From Bacillota bacterium (lineage in GTDB: Bacteria; Bacillota; UBA4882; UBA8346), in assembly GCA_023436305.1 (NCBI GenBank), contig JAEZJQ010000040.1, positions 1 to 45,654 of the forward strand: a stretch of 45,654 nucleotides of DNA, written 5' to 3'. The stretch's first letter is position 1. Each line of letters starts with the position of its first letter. The notes beneath the pieces were generated by a model. It saw only the letters and a program-made list of their open reading frames with translations. It was not told the origin of the DNA and searched no databases. The position numbers and the translations under genes were made by a program. This document shows, piece by piece, positions 24,241 to 33,880 of the stretch.

Positions 24241-24614
24241 CAATTTGATATAAGCTTTAAAAATAATTATAAGGGTAGACCACTTTTTTGTCAAACTATT
24301 TTGGAAATTCACAGCGTGCAAGTACACGAAATTTTCCAAATCCTATAGTTTTCTTCCACAATACCCAATCCCACCGTTTCCCAAAAGGAAAAAGCCAATC
24401 TTAAAAGAATTTGCTAAAACAAGAAATTGCTCGACAGGCAGGGGTGTTTTTCCAGGTCGAAACCAGCCGGTTTTTCAATGAAAAACTTTTGAAAACGATC
24501 CACCAAATTATTCCCACGGTAATGCTGTATTCGTTACTTTATTCGCAATCCTTCTCCGCAACAATTTTCACAGCCCGACTTTTTGCCCGCCGTGGACAAA
24601 AAGGAGCTGAAAAT

Positions 24615-25577
24615 GTGCATTTTGGTAAAAAATTAATCGTTCTCGTTTTAACTGCCGGAACCTTATTGTTTCATGTTACCATTGCATACGGACTTCAGAT
24701 TTACGTTCAACCCGGAGATTCGCTTCACAAGATTGCCGCGCGCTATGGAACTACCATATCCAACATTATGCAAGCCAATGGATTATGGTCAACTCAAATC
24801 AACCCCGGACAAGCTTTACGGATCAATCCCGGTAACTCGGGGACGTCAAGTACGGTTTCATCAAGTTCCGTTTATACGGTCCGTTCCGGGGATACGCTCT
24901 ATCTAATTGCTCAGAAATATGGAATTAGTGTCGATGCTTTAAAACAAGCCAACAACCTGTCCAGTAATTATCTGACCATCGGTTACCAATTAACGATTCC
25001 GAACGGAGCGGCTTCATCGAATTCCAGTACGGTTTATCAGGTCAAGTCCGGCGATACTGTTTATTTAATTGCCAAAGCGTACGGGATATCGATGGGCGCC
25101 TTGCAACAAGCCAACGGCCTTGGATCGAATACGGTGCTCTATCCCGGCCAGGTTCTTAAAATCCCGGCGGTTTCCAATAGCGGCGGCAGTACCGGTAAAT
25201 ACAGTCTGAACGCCAGCGATACCGATTTATTGGCCAGGCTGGTCACTGCCGAATCCGACGGGGAAGTTTTTGAAGGGCAGGTAGCGGTAGCGGCCACCAT
25301 TTTAAACCGGTTGAACGACCCGCGTTACCCGAATACCATCTCGGGGATTATTTACCAGGTCGATTATGGATGTTATCAGTATAGTCCAGTACTTGACGGG
25401 CGAATTAATAATTCTGCCAGTTCCAGCGCTTATCAGGCGGTCAAGGCTGCCCTTTCCGGATGGGATCCCAGTAAAGGGGCCAATGGTTTTTATAATCCCA
25501 GCAAAACAAGCAGTACCTGGGTCAAATCTCAGTCAACTACCACGACCATTGGCAACCATGTATTCTTCAGCTATTAA
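24615..25577 (+). CDS. Secreted cell-wall hydrolase: three LysM repeats plus SleB-like domain
   Basis: About 320 residues. A signal peptide (HFGKKLIVLVLTAGTLLFHV) is followed by three LysM repeats: QIYVQPGDSLHKIAARYGTT, YTVRSGDTLYLIAQKYGI and YQVKSGDTVYLIAKAYGI, each with N and LPG/IPG endings. A C-terminal Hydrolase_2/SleB-type domain begins at DLLARLVTAESDGEVFEGQ and continues with VAATILNRL. The family acts on peptidoglycan, for example the spore cortex, and LysM anchors it to the wall. The frame extends upstream to 24411, but GTG 24615 after AAAGGAG (eight-base gap) starts exactly at the signal peptide, so the upstream part is read as leader. Confidence 0.88.
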   Translation: MHFGKKLIVLVLTAGTLLFHVTIAYGLQIYVQPGDSLHKIAARYGTTISNIMQANGLWSTQINPGQALRINPGNSGTSSTVSSSSVYTVRSGDTLYLIAQKYGISVDALKQANNLSSNYLTIGYQLTIPNGAASSNSSTVYQVKSGDTVYLIAKAYGISMGALQQANGLGSNTVLYPGQVLKIPAVSNSGGSTGKYSLNASDTDLLARLVTAESDGEVFEGQVAVAATILNRLNDPRYPNTISGIIYQVDYGCYQYSPVLDGRINNSASSSAYQAVKAALSGWDPSKGANGFYNPSKTSSTWVKSQSTTTTIGNHVFFSY

Positions 25578-25610
25578 ATTAGGAAATGTTTTTTCATCCC
25601 TAAGTTGATA

Positions 25611-25640
25611 TAAAAGCTCGCAAATGCGGGCTTTTATATT
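25611..25640 (+). terminator. Intrinsic terminator of hydrolase gene
   Basis: AAAAGCTCGC (25612-25621) pairs with GCGGGCTTTT (25626-25635) with one G-U pair and an AAAT loop, followed by ATATTTC. Confidence 0.8.
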
Positions 25641-25810
25641 TCAATAATTTTTTTTTCAATTTCGATCGATAATAATATCAGGTGAGATATCACTTTTGTA
25701 TTTTTTTATTTCGGGATCTGTTGTATACTTATTTTGGAAGTATATGATTAATCCTATTTCGCTTTTGTTATATCACGATAGCAATTCAGACAAGGTTGGT
25801 GAACCGGTAA

Positions 25811-28702
25811 ATGAAACAGTTGTTATCTTTTTTTAATTTCAAAAATCCTTGGTTCTTGGGTATTGTCAGCGGTATAGTTGTTGTTGTTATAGGAGTTACT
25901 CTCTTTATCATCTCCGAATACCGCAAACGAAAGATCCTACGCGCTCAACGCATGGCCTGTCTCGATAATGCCGATAAACTTGTGGAAGGCGGCATGATCG
26001 ATGAAGCGTTAGCCATTTATGACGATCTGTTACCGCATGTTTCCCGGGTGCGAGAACCGCAAATATATGCGCGTATTAAACACGGAGAGGGATTATGTTA
26101 TAAAAGTTTGGCGGCTATCACCGCTCCCGCGGACAATCTCATAAAATCGATTATGGCTTACGAGGAAGCGTTAAGTATCTATACCTTTAAAAAATATCCC
26201 CTGGAGTACTCTCGTATCCAAAACGACTTGGGCGCGGCTTACGGGACCCTCGCCGAAATTCAGGATAAGGAGCCCAATCTGGTCAAAGCCATCAAAGCAT
26301 GCGAAGAAGCGCTTAAATTTTTCACCCAAAAAAAATATCCTTTGATGTATGCCACCATCCAGTATAATCTGGGTGTATCATACGGAAATTTAGCCCGGGT
26401 CCGCGAAAAGGATAACGAATATAATTTATTGAAATCAATTCAAAATTTGGAAGCCGCTTTAAGTATCAATACCATCGAGGACCGCCCCACCGATTATGCA
26501 ATGACCATGTACCATCTCGGCAATTTCTATAAAGATCTTTCCGAATTCCGAGATAAAGAGGATAATTTGACCAAAACGGTGACCAGTTGCGAGGCCGCCC
26601 AAAAATTTTTAACCAGCGAGCAATTTCCGCAACTTTTCGTTGCCAATCAAACGAATCTGGCCACAGCCTATAATTCACTGGCCAAAATAAAGGACCCCGA
26701 GGAAAATAACAAAAAGGCGATTGCCGCTTATAAAGAGTCTTTGAACATATACTCTTTGGAAGAGTACCCGCTGGATTATGCCAATACCCAAAACAACATT
26801 GCCGGTATCTATATTGAAATGGCTCAAACCCTGATTCAAAATCAGGAACCGGCAGAAGCTGCAAATCAAACCCAAATTGAAACGCCTCTCGAAACTGAGC
26901 CGTTGGTTCAAACTGAAACTCCTGTTGAAACCGAACCCACCGCTGAGACAGAGGAAGAATTTCCGGAATCGGCCGAAGCCCCGGTTGCTGAATCAACGGA
27001 AACACCTGCTTCGGAACCGGAACCGGAACCGGTAATTACTACCCCTACCCCTCCGCCACCGGTAAAATCTAAATTATTGGATACCCGGAGACAGGAGGAT
27101 TATTTGGTGGAAGCAATCAAGGCTTGCAACGAAGCTTTGAAAGTTTTCAGCAGTCCCAATAAATACCCGCTGAATTATGCATTAACCCAGCATAACCTGG
27201 GAGCCGCCTATAGTATTCTCTCCGATTTCCGCAATAAAGAAGACAATCTGGTTAAAGCCATTGTCGCTTACGAAGAAAGCATGAGAGTCTATACAGCGGA
27301 AAAGCAGCCCGATATCTATGCAACAACCATGCTGAATGTGGGGATACTTTATTATACTCTGTCCGAGGTTCGTAATCGCGAAGATAATTTACTCAAGACG
27401 ATTTCCGCTTTGGAATCGGCTTTCACTCATTACTCTCCTGCGGCCACCGTGGAATATATCGCAACTCAAAGCACTCTGGCCAAATCTTATATGGCATTGG
27501 CGGAATCCGGCGATCCGGAGCTGTTTCTCCCCAAAGCCATCAATGCCTATGAAGACGTTCTTTCAATGTATAACTTGCTGGAGAATCCCCTTGACTATGC
27601 GCAGACCGAGCGGAGTTTGGGGAATGCCTACCTTAAATTCTCGAAGTTCGCTGATTCGGAAAACAGCTTAACCAATTCGGTCCAAGCTTTTGAAGAAGCT
27701 TTAAAGGTATTCACTATCGAACAGAATCAAACGGATCACGCCGACATCTTGAATAACCTGGGATTGGCCCGTCAAGATTTGGCCGAGTATCAAAATCCCG
27801 AAGATAATTTGGCGAAAGCCGTTAACCATCATGAAACCGCTGCCCGGCTCTATCAGGACAGCTCTCCACTGGAACACGCCAAAACGCTTATCAATATTGC
27901 CAATGCCGCCAAGGCGTTCGCTAAATACCGGAACAAGGAAATGAATCTCAATAAATCCATAAAGCAATATCAGGAAGCCTTAAGAACCTTACTGCCGGAT
28001 GTTTATCCCAAGGATTTCGCCCAAGCCCAGTTTAACTTGGCTTTTGCTTACATTGATATGGGCGAGGTCCGAGACCGGGAACATTTCTTAACCAAAGCGG
28101 TCCGGGCTTTGGATGATAGTTTAAAAGTATACTCCATTTGGGAAAATCCGTTGGATTACGCCAAGGTCCAGGACGCATTGGGAAATGTCTATTTGAATTT
28201 AGCGGAATTCCAGGAAACCGATGATTATTTGCGGAAGGCATTTACCGCTTATGAGGAGACTTTAAAAGTATACACCAAGGAAAATTATCCGTTGGATTAT
28301 GCCATTTCATTGAACCATCTTGGAGTTATCTACAAAGCCCAGGCTGAAGCGCTGAACAGTTACAAGTATGAATCGCTGGATGAATTTCGTAAAAACCGGG
28401 CGGAAAAACTCCATAATTCAATTAACGCTTTCCAAGAAGCGATTAAACATATCAATATCAAAACTAATCCGGCGGATTGCGCCATGACTGAGAATAATTT
28501 GGGGGCCGCTTATAGTTTGCTGGCTGAAGTGGAAGATAAAGAGCGCAATCTGGATAATGCCACCCTGGCTTATCAGGAAGCCCTGAGGATCTATACCCCC
28601 GAAGAATACCCGGCCTATAATAAAAAAGTGAAAGCCAATCTGGACCGGATCAAGCAACGGTTTGGGCCGAATTTTAAATTTAATCCCGAGCCGGGAGCAT
28701 AA
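25811..28702 (+). CDS. Membrane-anchored tetratricopeptide-repeat protein
   Basis: A 963-residue protein. A single transmembrane segment (about residues 16-36, LGIVSGIVVVVIGVTLFII) is followed by a basic stretch RKRK and then about 15 TPR-like units of some 50-55 residues. Each unit reads roughly NLVKAI-ayeEALkvyt-yPldYA-tqnNLGaaY-LAe. A Pro/Glu/Thr-rich, unstructured linker (about residues 338-420) divides the array into two blocks. TPR arrays mediate protein-protein contacts, and the partner is unknown. The ATG lies 9 bases after GTTGGTGA. The next gene is separated by a clear terminator. Confidence 0.88.
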   Translation: MKQLLSFFNFKNPWFLGIVSGIVVVVIGVTLFIISEYRKRKILRAQRMACLDNADKLVEGGMIDEALAIYDDLLPHVSRVREPQIYARIKHGEGLCYKSLAAITAPADNLIKSIMAYEEALSIYTFKKYPLEYSRIQNDLGAAYGTLAEIQDKEPNLVKAIKACEEALKFFTQKKYPLMYATIQYNLGVSYGNLARVREKDNEYNLLKSIQNLEAALSINTIEDRPTDYAMTMYHLGNFYKDLSEFRDKEDNLTKTVTSCEAAQKFLTSEQFPQLFVANQTNLATAYNSLAKIKDPEENNKKAIAAYKESLNIYSLEEYPLDYANTQNNIAGIYIEMAQTLIQNQEPAEAANQTQIETPLETEPLVQTETPVETEPTAETEEEFPESAEAPVAESTETPASEPEPEPVITTPTPPPPVKSKLLDTRRQEDYLVEAIKACNEALKVFSSPNKYPLNYALTQHNLGAAYSILSDFRNKEDNLVKAIVAYEESMRVYTAEKQPDIYATTMLNVGILYYTLSEVRNREDNLLKTISALESAFTHYSPAATVEYIATQSTLAKSYMALAESGDPELFLPKAINAYEDVLSMYNLLENPLDYAQTERSLGNAYLKFSKFADSENSLTNSVQAFEEALKVFTIEQNQTDHADILNNLGLARQDLAEYQNPEDNLAKAVNHHETAARLYQDSSPLEHAKTLINIANAAKAFAKYRNKEMNLNKSIKQYQEALRTLLPDVYPKDFAQAQFNLAFAYIDMGEVRDREHFLTKAVRALDDSLKVYSIWENPLDYAKVQDALGNVYLNLAEFQETDDYLRKAFTAYEETLKVYTKENYPLDYAISLNHLGVIYKAQAEALNSYKYESLDEFRKNRAEKLHNSINAFQEAIKHINIKTNPADCAMTENNLGAAYSLLAEVEDKERNLDNATLAYQEALRIYTPEEYPAYNKKVKANLDRIKQRFGPNFKFNPEPGA

Positions 28703-28777
28703 AGAAGAGTGAATTTTGAGTGTTAAGGGCAGTATTTTTCGTATGCGTAAAAAATAAAACAAGCCGCTAAATTTATC

Positions 28778-28821
28778 CCCCCGGAGTATATGATTAACTC
28801 CGGGGGAGTTTTAGGGCTTTT
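28778..28821 (+). terminator. Intrinsic terminator of TPR gene
   Basis: CCCCCGGAGT (28778-28787) and ACTCCGGGGG (28797-28806) form a perfect 10-bp stem, followed by AGTTTTAGGGCTTTTTG. Confidence 0.9.
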
Positions 28822-28862
28822 TGTTTTCTCGAGTTACCGTACCTATAATTTTTTAGGTCAGT

Positions 28863-29084
28863 TTATTTTTCCCGTTTTAATTCGCTCTTTTTGCCCAGAT
28901 TTTCGATATTTAAAGTTTGACGGACAATGGATAATTCATCCTGGAATTTTTTCAGTTCCGCGACCATCTCCGAAAACTGTTTAGAAAATCGGTTGTCGCT
29001 CCGACCGACATCATTCAATAACAAACAGGTATTTTCAAGCCGGTTAATCGCTTGAACTACTTTGGTTTCCTCCAGTACGCTCAC
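28863..29084 (-). CDS. Small helical protein, function unknown
   Basis: A 73-residue charged protein predicted to be alpha-helical, with heptad-like spacing (VVQAINRLENTCLLLNDVG, VAELKKFQDELSIVRQTL). A single Cys is present and the tail is basic. The GTG start is supported by AAAGGAGG seven bases upstream, which makes this short frame credible. It resembles no family I recognise. It is convergent with the TPR gene and upstream-adjacent to galE on the same strand, but the 194-base gap argues against an operon. Confidence 0.65.
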   Translation of the reverse strand: MSVLEETKVVQAINRLENTCLLLNDVGRSDNRFSKQFSEMVAELKKFQDELSIVRQTLNIENLGKKSELKREK

Positions 29085-29277
29085 CGCATATCCTCCTTTG
29101 TTTTTTCACAATATTCTCTTACTATATTAAGTATAATCATTTTAAGCCATAAAGCAAGTTTTTAAGCGTATTTTTTTAAAAGTAATCTTATTTACTCAAG
29201 AATCAACCCGGTTTCACCGTAATAACATTTCTATATATATTCCAAAATAATTGAGTGATACGGATTATTATATTTTA

Positions 29278-30267
29278 TCAGCTATTTTGGTACCCTTTCG
29301 GGTGATTTCTATGCCAGTTCCAGGCATGGGCAATGATGGTTTCCAGTTGTGGATAGCGTGGATTCCATCCCAATTCCTTCCGGATTCGTTCGGAAGAAGC
29401 GACCAGGACAGCGGGATCACCTGCGCGGCGCGGGGCATCTTGCACAGGAATCTTTTTCCCGGTTACTTGTTCAGCGGTTTCAATGACCTGCCGGTTGGAA
29501 TATCCGAGTCCGTTGCCTAAATTATAGATATTCGATGTTGCGCCCCGCGCTAAAGCCTCCAACGCCAGTAAATGCGCCTGAGATAGATCGGACACATGAA
29601 TATAGTCCCGGACACAAGTCCCATCCGGGGTAGGATAATCGGTTCCGTATAGTTCCAAATGGCCGCGTTGTCCCAGGGCAGCCTGTAATACGATGGGAAT
29701 TAAATGAGATTCGGGCTGGTGATCTTCTCCCATGTTCCCTTCCGGATCGGCTCCGGCGGCGTTGAAATAACGCAATGCCATAAAGCAGAGTCCATAAGCC
29801 CGGTCATAAGTTTTCATAATCCCCTCAAAGGTTAGTTTTGAAAAACCATAGGGGTTGGTGGGACTCTGGGGATGATCCTCGGTGATCGGAGTTTGCACCG
29901 GTTCCCCATAGACCGCTGCGGAGGATGAAAAGACGATTTGTTTCACTTCACATTCAATCATCGCGTCCAACAGCGCTTGACCTCCGCCAATATTGTTCCG
30001 AAAATATTTGGCCGGGCTGGTAACCGACTCCCCCACCAGACTATGAGCGGCAAAATGGATTACCGCCTCAATTTTTTCCGTTTTTAAAATACTTTTCACC
30101 AGCTCTGTATCGCTAATATCCCCTTGAATCAGCTTACCCGAGGTAACCGCCGCCCGGTGCCCCTTAATCAAACTATCCAACACCACCGTTTGGTGCCCCT
30201 GCCGGTTCAAGTCCGCATTCACCTGGCTTCCGATATACCCCGCTCCCCCCGCGACCAATACTTTCAT
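29278..30267 (-). CDS. galE: UDP-glucose 4-epimerase
   Basis: A 329-residue GalE. The NAD-binding GGAGYIGS motif is near the N-terminus, followed by VIHFAAHSLVGES, the SSSAAVYGEP serine and YGFSK (YxxxK) catalytic residues, RYFNAAGADPEG, GTDYPTPDGTCVRDYIHV and the C-terminal AGDPAVLVASSERI. It interconverts UDP-glucose and UDP-galactose in the Leloir pathway and for cell-surface sugars. It follows galK by 33 bases on the same strand, forming a two-gene galactose operon. galT is not in the window. Confidence 0.95.
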   Translation of the reverse strand: MKVLVAGGAGYIGSQVNADLNRQGHQTVVLDSLIKGHRAAVTSGKLIQGDISDTELVKSILKTEKIEAVIHFAAHSLVGESVTSPAKYFRNNIGGGQALLDAMIECEVKQIVFSSSAAVYGEPVQTPITEDHPQSPTNPYGFSKLTFEGIMKTYDRAYGLCFMALRYFNAAGADPEGNMGEDHQPESHLIPIVLQAALGQRGHLELYGTDYPTPDGTCVRDYIHVSDLSQAHLLALEALARGATSNIYNLGNGLGYSNRQVIETAEQVTGKKIPVQDAPRRAGDPAVLVASSERIRKELGWNPRYPQLETIIAHAWNWHRNHPKGYQNS

Positions 30268-30300
30268 TAGTCCATCGCCTCCACTTAAATCATAAACTTT

Positions 30301-31473
30301 TTATAAAACCTTCGCTCCATCTGCTGCGGTGCTGAAGTAAAAAATTGGTTCGATTCCGGTTTTTTTACGGTAGGCAGTCGCTACTCGCTCAGTAAATTCT
30401 TGACATGAGTCCTTATTCACCAGATTTACGGTACAACCGCCAAAACCTCCCCCAGTAATTCTGGCGCCAAGCACTCCCGGAACCGCGCGGGCCAATTTCA
30501 CCAATTCATCGATTTCCGGGCAACTCACTTCGTATAAATCACGCAGTGAATCATGAGACGCATTCATCAGCCGGCCAAAAGACTGTAAATTTCCTTGTGT
30601 CAAAACCTTCACGCTTTCTAATACCCGGTTATTCTCAGCGATTACATGACAGCATCGTTTATAGACAATCTCATTCATCTCATTTTTACATGCCTCCACC
30701 TGTTCCATGTTGGCATCCCGTAAAGCCTTGATTCCGGATTGTTTCTTCGCCAGGATGGCCACGGCTTGTTCACATTCGGAGCGCCTTTTATTATATTCGG
30801 ATTCCACTAAATTATGTTTGACGCCACTTTGGCAAATAACAATTCGATTATTACCTAATTTCAAGGGTACCTGCCGGTACTCTAAAGAACGGCAATCCAG
30901 AAAGAGGGCATGGTTTTGCCAGCCCATCATGGAAATAAACTGATCCATAATCCCACAGTTCATACCGACAAACTTGTTCTCGGCCCGTTGGCATAACAAG
31001 GCCAACTCTTGAGGAAGGTTGGTGAAGCCGTTTAATTTTTGGAGAACGACGGCTGTGACCACCTCCAAAGCGGCTGAAGAACTCAAGCCTGCTCCCTGGG
31101 GGATATCGCCTTGAAAGACTATCTCCGCTCCGTTTAATTGAATCCCGGTATCTTGGAAGACCGAAAACAATCCCCGCACGTAATTGCTCCATTTATGGGT
31201 TGAATCATAAGCAATGGGTTGATTGAGAGAAAACTCCACCTGCTGATGGTAATCAACGGAATATAGCTTGACCCAACCATCGGTTCGTAATCGCGCGGCC
31301 ATTTCCATTTGAAAATCCAGCGCCATTGGAAAAACATACCCGTCATTATAATCGGTATGTTCCCCGATAAGATTTACCCTTCCCGGAGCTCTACCCACCG
31401 TAACCAGCCCACCGGGTCCATAGATATTTAAGAAATTTTCCATAATCGTTACAGGATTATCCACCACTTGCAC
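30301..31473 (-). CDS. galK: Galactokinase
   Basis: A 390-residue GHMP kinase. The galactokinase signature GRVNLIGEHTDYNDGYVFPM is near the N-terminus, the ATP-binding PQGAGLSSSAALEV block is central, and GARITGGGFGGCTVNLV is C-terminal. NCGIMDQFISMMG also matches GalK. It phosphorylates galactose at C1. It is the first gene of the galK-galE pair, and the start is the ATG/TTG of MQVVDN with only a weak upstream SD. No terminator is visible between it and the upstream pseudogene. Confidence 0.95.
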   Translation of the reverse strand: MQVVDNPVTIMENFLNIYGPGGLVTVGRAPGRVNLIGEHTDYNDGYVFPMALDFQMEMAARLRTDGWVKLYSVDYHQQVEFSLNQPIAYDSTHKWSNYVRGLFSVFQDTGIQLNGAEIVFQGDIPQGAGLSSSAALEVVTAVVLQKLNGFTNLPQELALLCQRAENKFVGMNCGIMDQFISMMGWQNHALFLDCRSLEYRQVPLKLGNNRIVICQSGVKHNLVESEYNKRRSECEQAVAILAKKQSGIKALRDANMEQVEACKNEMNEIVYKRCCHVIAENNRVLESVKVLTQGNLQSFGRLMNASHDSLRDLYEVSCPEIDELVKLARAVPGVLGARITGGGFGGCTVNLVNKDSCQEFTERVATAYRKKTGIEPIFYFSTAADGAKVL

Positions 31474-31493
31474 TTTCCTCTTTTCAGCCTTTT

Positions 31494-31880
31494 TTACTTT
31501 ACCGGAACCAGATCGTATTCTATCTTCCCCATGCCGAGCTTGGCGGCGTGTTGGATTTGGATTAACGAGTTTAACCCTTGAAAAAAAATCTCTTTTACCC
31601 GTTTGGGGTCATTGGCTTGACTGATTAGATCGAGCGTGGCTTTATCTATCGCCACCGGGTGCTGGCCGGCCACAATCCCGATATCGGGAGCGGTTAATCC
31701 TATAACCGATAAATGATATCCGTTGCATCCAAAACAATTTATTCGACAAGGCCTCCGATAAATCCTGTATTCCGGGGTGATAAATCCTTATAGCTTGATC
31801 GGCACCCAATGGACGAACCTTCAATTTTTTAATGGAAAAATTTAACTTCGGTTGCGCCACTTTAAAGTCATATAAATGGC
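31494..31880 (-). pseudogene. Decayed DUF362-type (Fe-S centre) protein, C-terminal part
   Basis: On the minus strand the first frame gives GLGFYRGHLYDFKVAQPK and then LKVRPLGADQAI and NKLFW, which then breaks. A shifted frame continues with GCNGYHLSVIGLTAPDIGIV, AGQHPVAIDKATLDLISQAN, and ends GKIEYDLVPVK at a TAA (31496-31494). The last blocks match the C-terminus of DUF362/uncharacterised Fe-S centre proteins (DIGIVAG-DPVAIDKA-DLI). A full protein would be much longer, so most of the gene is gone. The stretch 31881-31944 adds nothing coherent. Confidence 0.6.
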
Positions 31881-31944
31881 CTCGGTAAAATCCTAGGCCT
31901 TGTGTTTTCCGTTTTTTCGAATTGGATAACCGGGATGAAAAAGG

Positions 31945-31972
31945 TTTAATTTTCCCCCAAAAATGCCGAATA
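31945..31972 (+). promoter_or_regulatory. Sigma-28-like promoter of chemoreceptor gene
   Basis: TTTA (31945-31948), 16 bases, then GCCGAATA (31965-31972). The sequence also reads TTAA-N15-GCCGAATA. It lies about 80 bases before the chemoreceptor start and resembles the flgF, flgB and cheD elements. Confidence 0.5.
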
Positions 31973-32050
31973 CAATATATAGAACATTTTGCAAAATCGG
32001 CGATCGCACTGTTAATCCGGTGTACGCTCGCGAGCGAAGCGGTGATATAA

Positions 32051-33175
32051 TTGAAATTTCCTTTAAAGCAAAAGCTAATTTATACATATGTTTTGATATT
32101 GCTGATTTTTTGGGGATTGGCTTTTGGAGTGATCAATTGGTGGTTTACCGGCGCCCATCACCGCCTGCTTTCCCATCAGCTTCGTGATTTGAATATCATT
32201 TTGGGAGTTTTATTCATCGTCGCCGGAATTATGGGGTGGATTATCACTAACGTCATCGCCAACCGAATTTTAAAACCGGTGCCGGTTTTGTTGAGTTTTT
32301 GCCAAAATAGCACCGCCGGCAACTTACAATCGGAAGCTTTCGTAAAAACCGGCGATGAGTTCAAAGAACTGGCGGATGGTTTAAATCAGATCCGGTCCCA
32401 GCAAAAGCGGGTCATTCAAATGATCATGCAAGCCGCGGCTCAGATTGAGAAGAACTCATCTCAAATTTTCAACAGTAAAGAGGATCTGTCCCAATACGCC
32501 CGGGAACAAGAACGGACTTTGGAACAGCTACGCACAGTCATTACAGATGCCAATACCACTATCCAGCAAGTGATTACCCGTGCCGGAGGAACGAACCGCA
32601 ATTTTGTTTCAACCTCTCAAATCGTTCATGAGAGTGGAAATCTGTTTCGTGATACCCACCGGATCATGAATCAAATTACTTCCGGCAATAAACAAATCAT
32701 GGAGATTATCAAAGTTGTCAATGAAATTGCTTTTCAAACCAATCTTTTGGCCTTAAACGCCGCCATCGAAGCGGCCCGGGCCGGGGAACAAGGCCGGGGA
32801 TTTGCGGTAGTAGCAGGAGAAATTCATAATCTAGCCAGCCGTTGCGCTAATTCCGCCCGGGAAATTGAAGTATTAATTTTGGATAGCGTTTCCCAAGTCG
32901 ATCATAGCAGTATCCTGATCCAAAAACTAACTTTGATACTGGAACGGATTATTTCCAATTCTCAGCGCGACTCCGAGGCAATGACTGAAATCATGGCGGC
33001 TATTAGCGAACAAGCCGGGGTTTCCCAAATGGTCCAAGCCTCCATTAACCAATTAACGCAAATCACCGGGATGAATACCGCCATCATTAATAAGATTGAC
33101 ACTTTTGATAAACAATTGCACGAAGCCGCACAAAAACTACACATTATCGTGAGCCGTTTCAAGATGACGGAATAG
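32051..33175 (+). CDS. Methyl-accepting chemotaxis protein with no large sensor domain
   Basis: A 374-residue receptor. Two transmembrane segments (about residues 10-30 and 47-69) are separated by only about 15-20 residues, so there is no extracytoplasmic ligand domain. A short HAMP-like linker leads into the signalling domain, whose hairpin tip NEIAFQTNLLALNAAIEAAR and AGEQGRGFAVVAGEI is canonical for CheA/CheW contact. Sensing may be through the membrane, through a partner or in the cytoplasm. The start is TTG after a weak AGCGGTGA. It follows a sigma-28-like promoter and stands alone. Confidence 0.9.
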   Translation: MKFPLKQKLIYTYVLILLIFWGLAFGVINWWFTGAHHRLLSHQLRDLNIILGVLFIVAGIMGWIITNVIANRILKPVPVLLSFCQNSTAGNLQSEAFVKTGDEFKELADGLNQIRSQQKRVIQMIMQAAAQIEKNSSQIFNSKEDLSQYAREQERTLEQLRTVITDANTTIQQVITRAGGTNRNFVSTSQIVHESGNLFRDTHRIMNQITSGNKQIMEIIKVVNEIAFQTNLLALNAAIEAARAGEQGRGFAVVAGEIHNLASRCANSAREIEVLILDSVSQVDHSSILIQKLTLILERIISNSQRDSEAMTEIMAAISEQAGVSQMVQASINQLTQITGMNTAIINKIDTFDKQLHEAAQKLHIIVSRFKMTE

Positions 33176-33251
33176 CCGAAAGTCAATACCGATACCCAGT
33201 TGTAAATTACCATCTGAAGGTTGAAAGTTTAACAAATGGCGATGGTATTCC

Positions 33252-33704
33252 TCACAATACGCTCTTCCTTGCGCTTTTATCCCTCCACACCACACAATAA
33301 CGTCGCCAGAGCCTCATACCATGCCTGCCTTCCACGAGACTAGTAATGTAGAACAGATTCGCCAACTCCCGGTCGCAAGCATTTGTGAATTCCGTGCCAT
33401 ATTTCACTAAATCACCACTTTCCGCCATAATCCGCGCTTTAATCGCCTCGCAATAGGGCGGGATCTTGGGTGGCGCCACTGTTTCAATCACGGCTTCCAT
33501 CCCGGTGATTTGACGGTAGACCTGCCGGAAGTTGGCTGCGTGGCCTGCTTCATCCTGGGAAAACTCTGAAAATAACTCTTTGGCCCGCCCATCGGGGGCC
33601 TCATTGGCCAATTCCAGATAATACAAGGAGTCACTGGTTTCATCCCGAATATACTCAATCAATCGGGCCGGCAAATCGGAATAATAGGTCATTCCATTCA
33701 TCAT
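33252..33704 (-). CDS. Ferritin-like di-iron family protein
   Basis: About 150 residues of helical ferritin-like fold. ETSDSLYYLELANEAPDG, ELFSEFSQDEAGHAANFRQV (an ExxH-type metal motif), the middle ETVAPPKIPPYCEAIKARI and a final ERELANLFYIT-like helix are visible. Such proteins bind two metals and act in oxidative or metal handling, but the precise activity is not clear. The longer reading starts at 33722. ATG 33704 is preferred because GGAGG stands eight bases before it. The last 18 residues are Arg/Lys-rich and less typical. Confidence 0.7.
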   Translation of the reverse strand: MMNGMTYYSDLPARLIEYIRDETSDSLYYLELANEAPDGRAKELFSEFSQDEAGHAANFRQVYRQITGMEAVIETVAPPKIPPYCEAIKARIMAESGDLVKYGTEFTNACDRELANLFYITSLVEGRHGMRLWRRYCVVWRDKSARKSVL

Positions 33705-33880
33705 AAACAGTACCTCCACCATTATAAGGTAGTGTAAAAATCACTACTAATATATTAAGTAATGCGGCGAGTTTATGACCTTGACGATTCAAAATGTGAA
33801 TTTATTCGATGAAGTTGATTTTTAAGTATAAAGTGCTTTTCTAAAAAAGCAATTAAATCTTTAAAAAGTTTTCACGATAA

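Noticed and set aside
24076..24339. 87-codon minus-strand open frame
   Set aside because: It runs through a terminator hairpin and several stems; composition is not protein-like.
24411..24614. N-terminal extension of the LysM hydrolase
   Set aside because: It has no signal or domain, and a well-spaced SD and signal peptide begin at GTG 24615.
24120..24614. c-di-AMP (ydaO) riboswitch before the LysM hydrolase
   Set aside because: Context is typical but the conserved GGGGGACCCA/GGGGUGAAUC-like blocks are missing.
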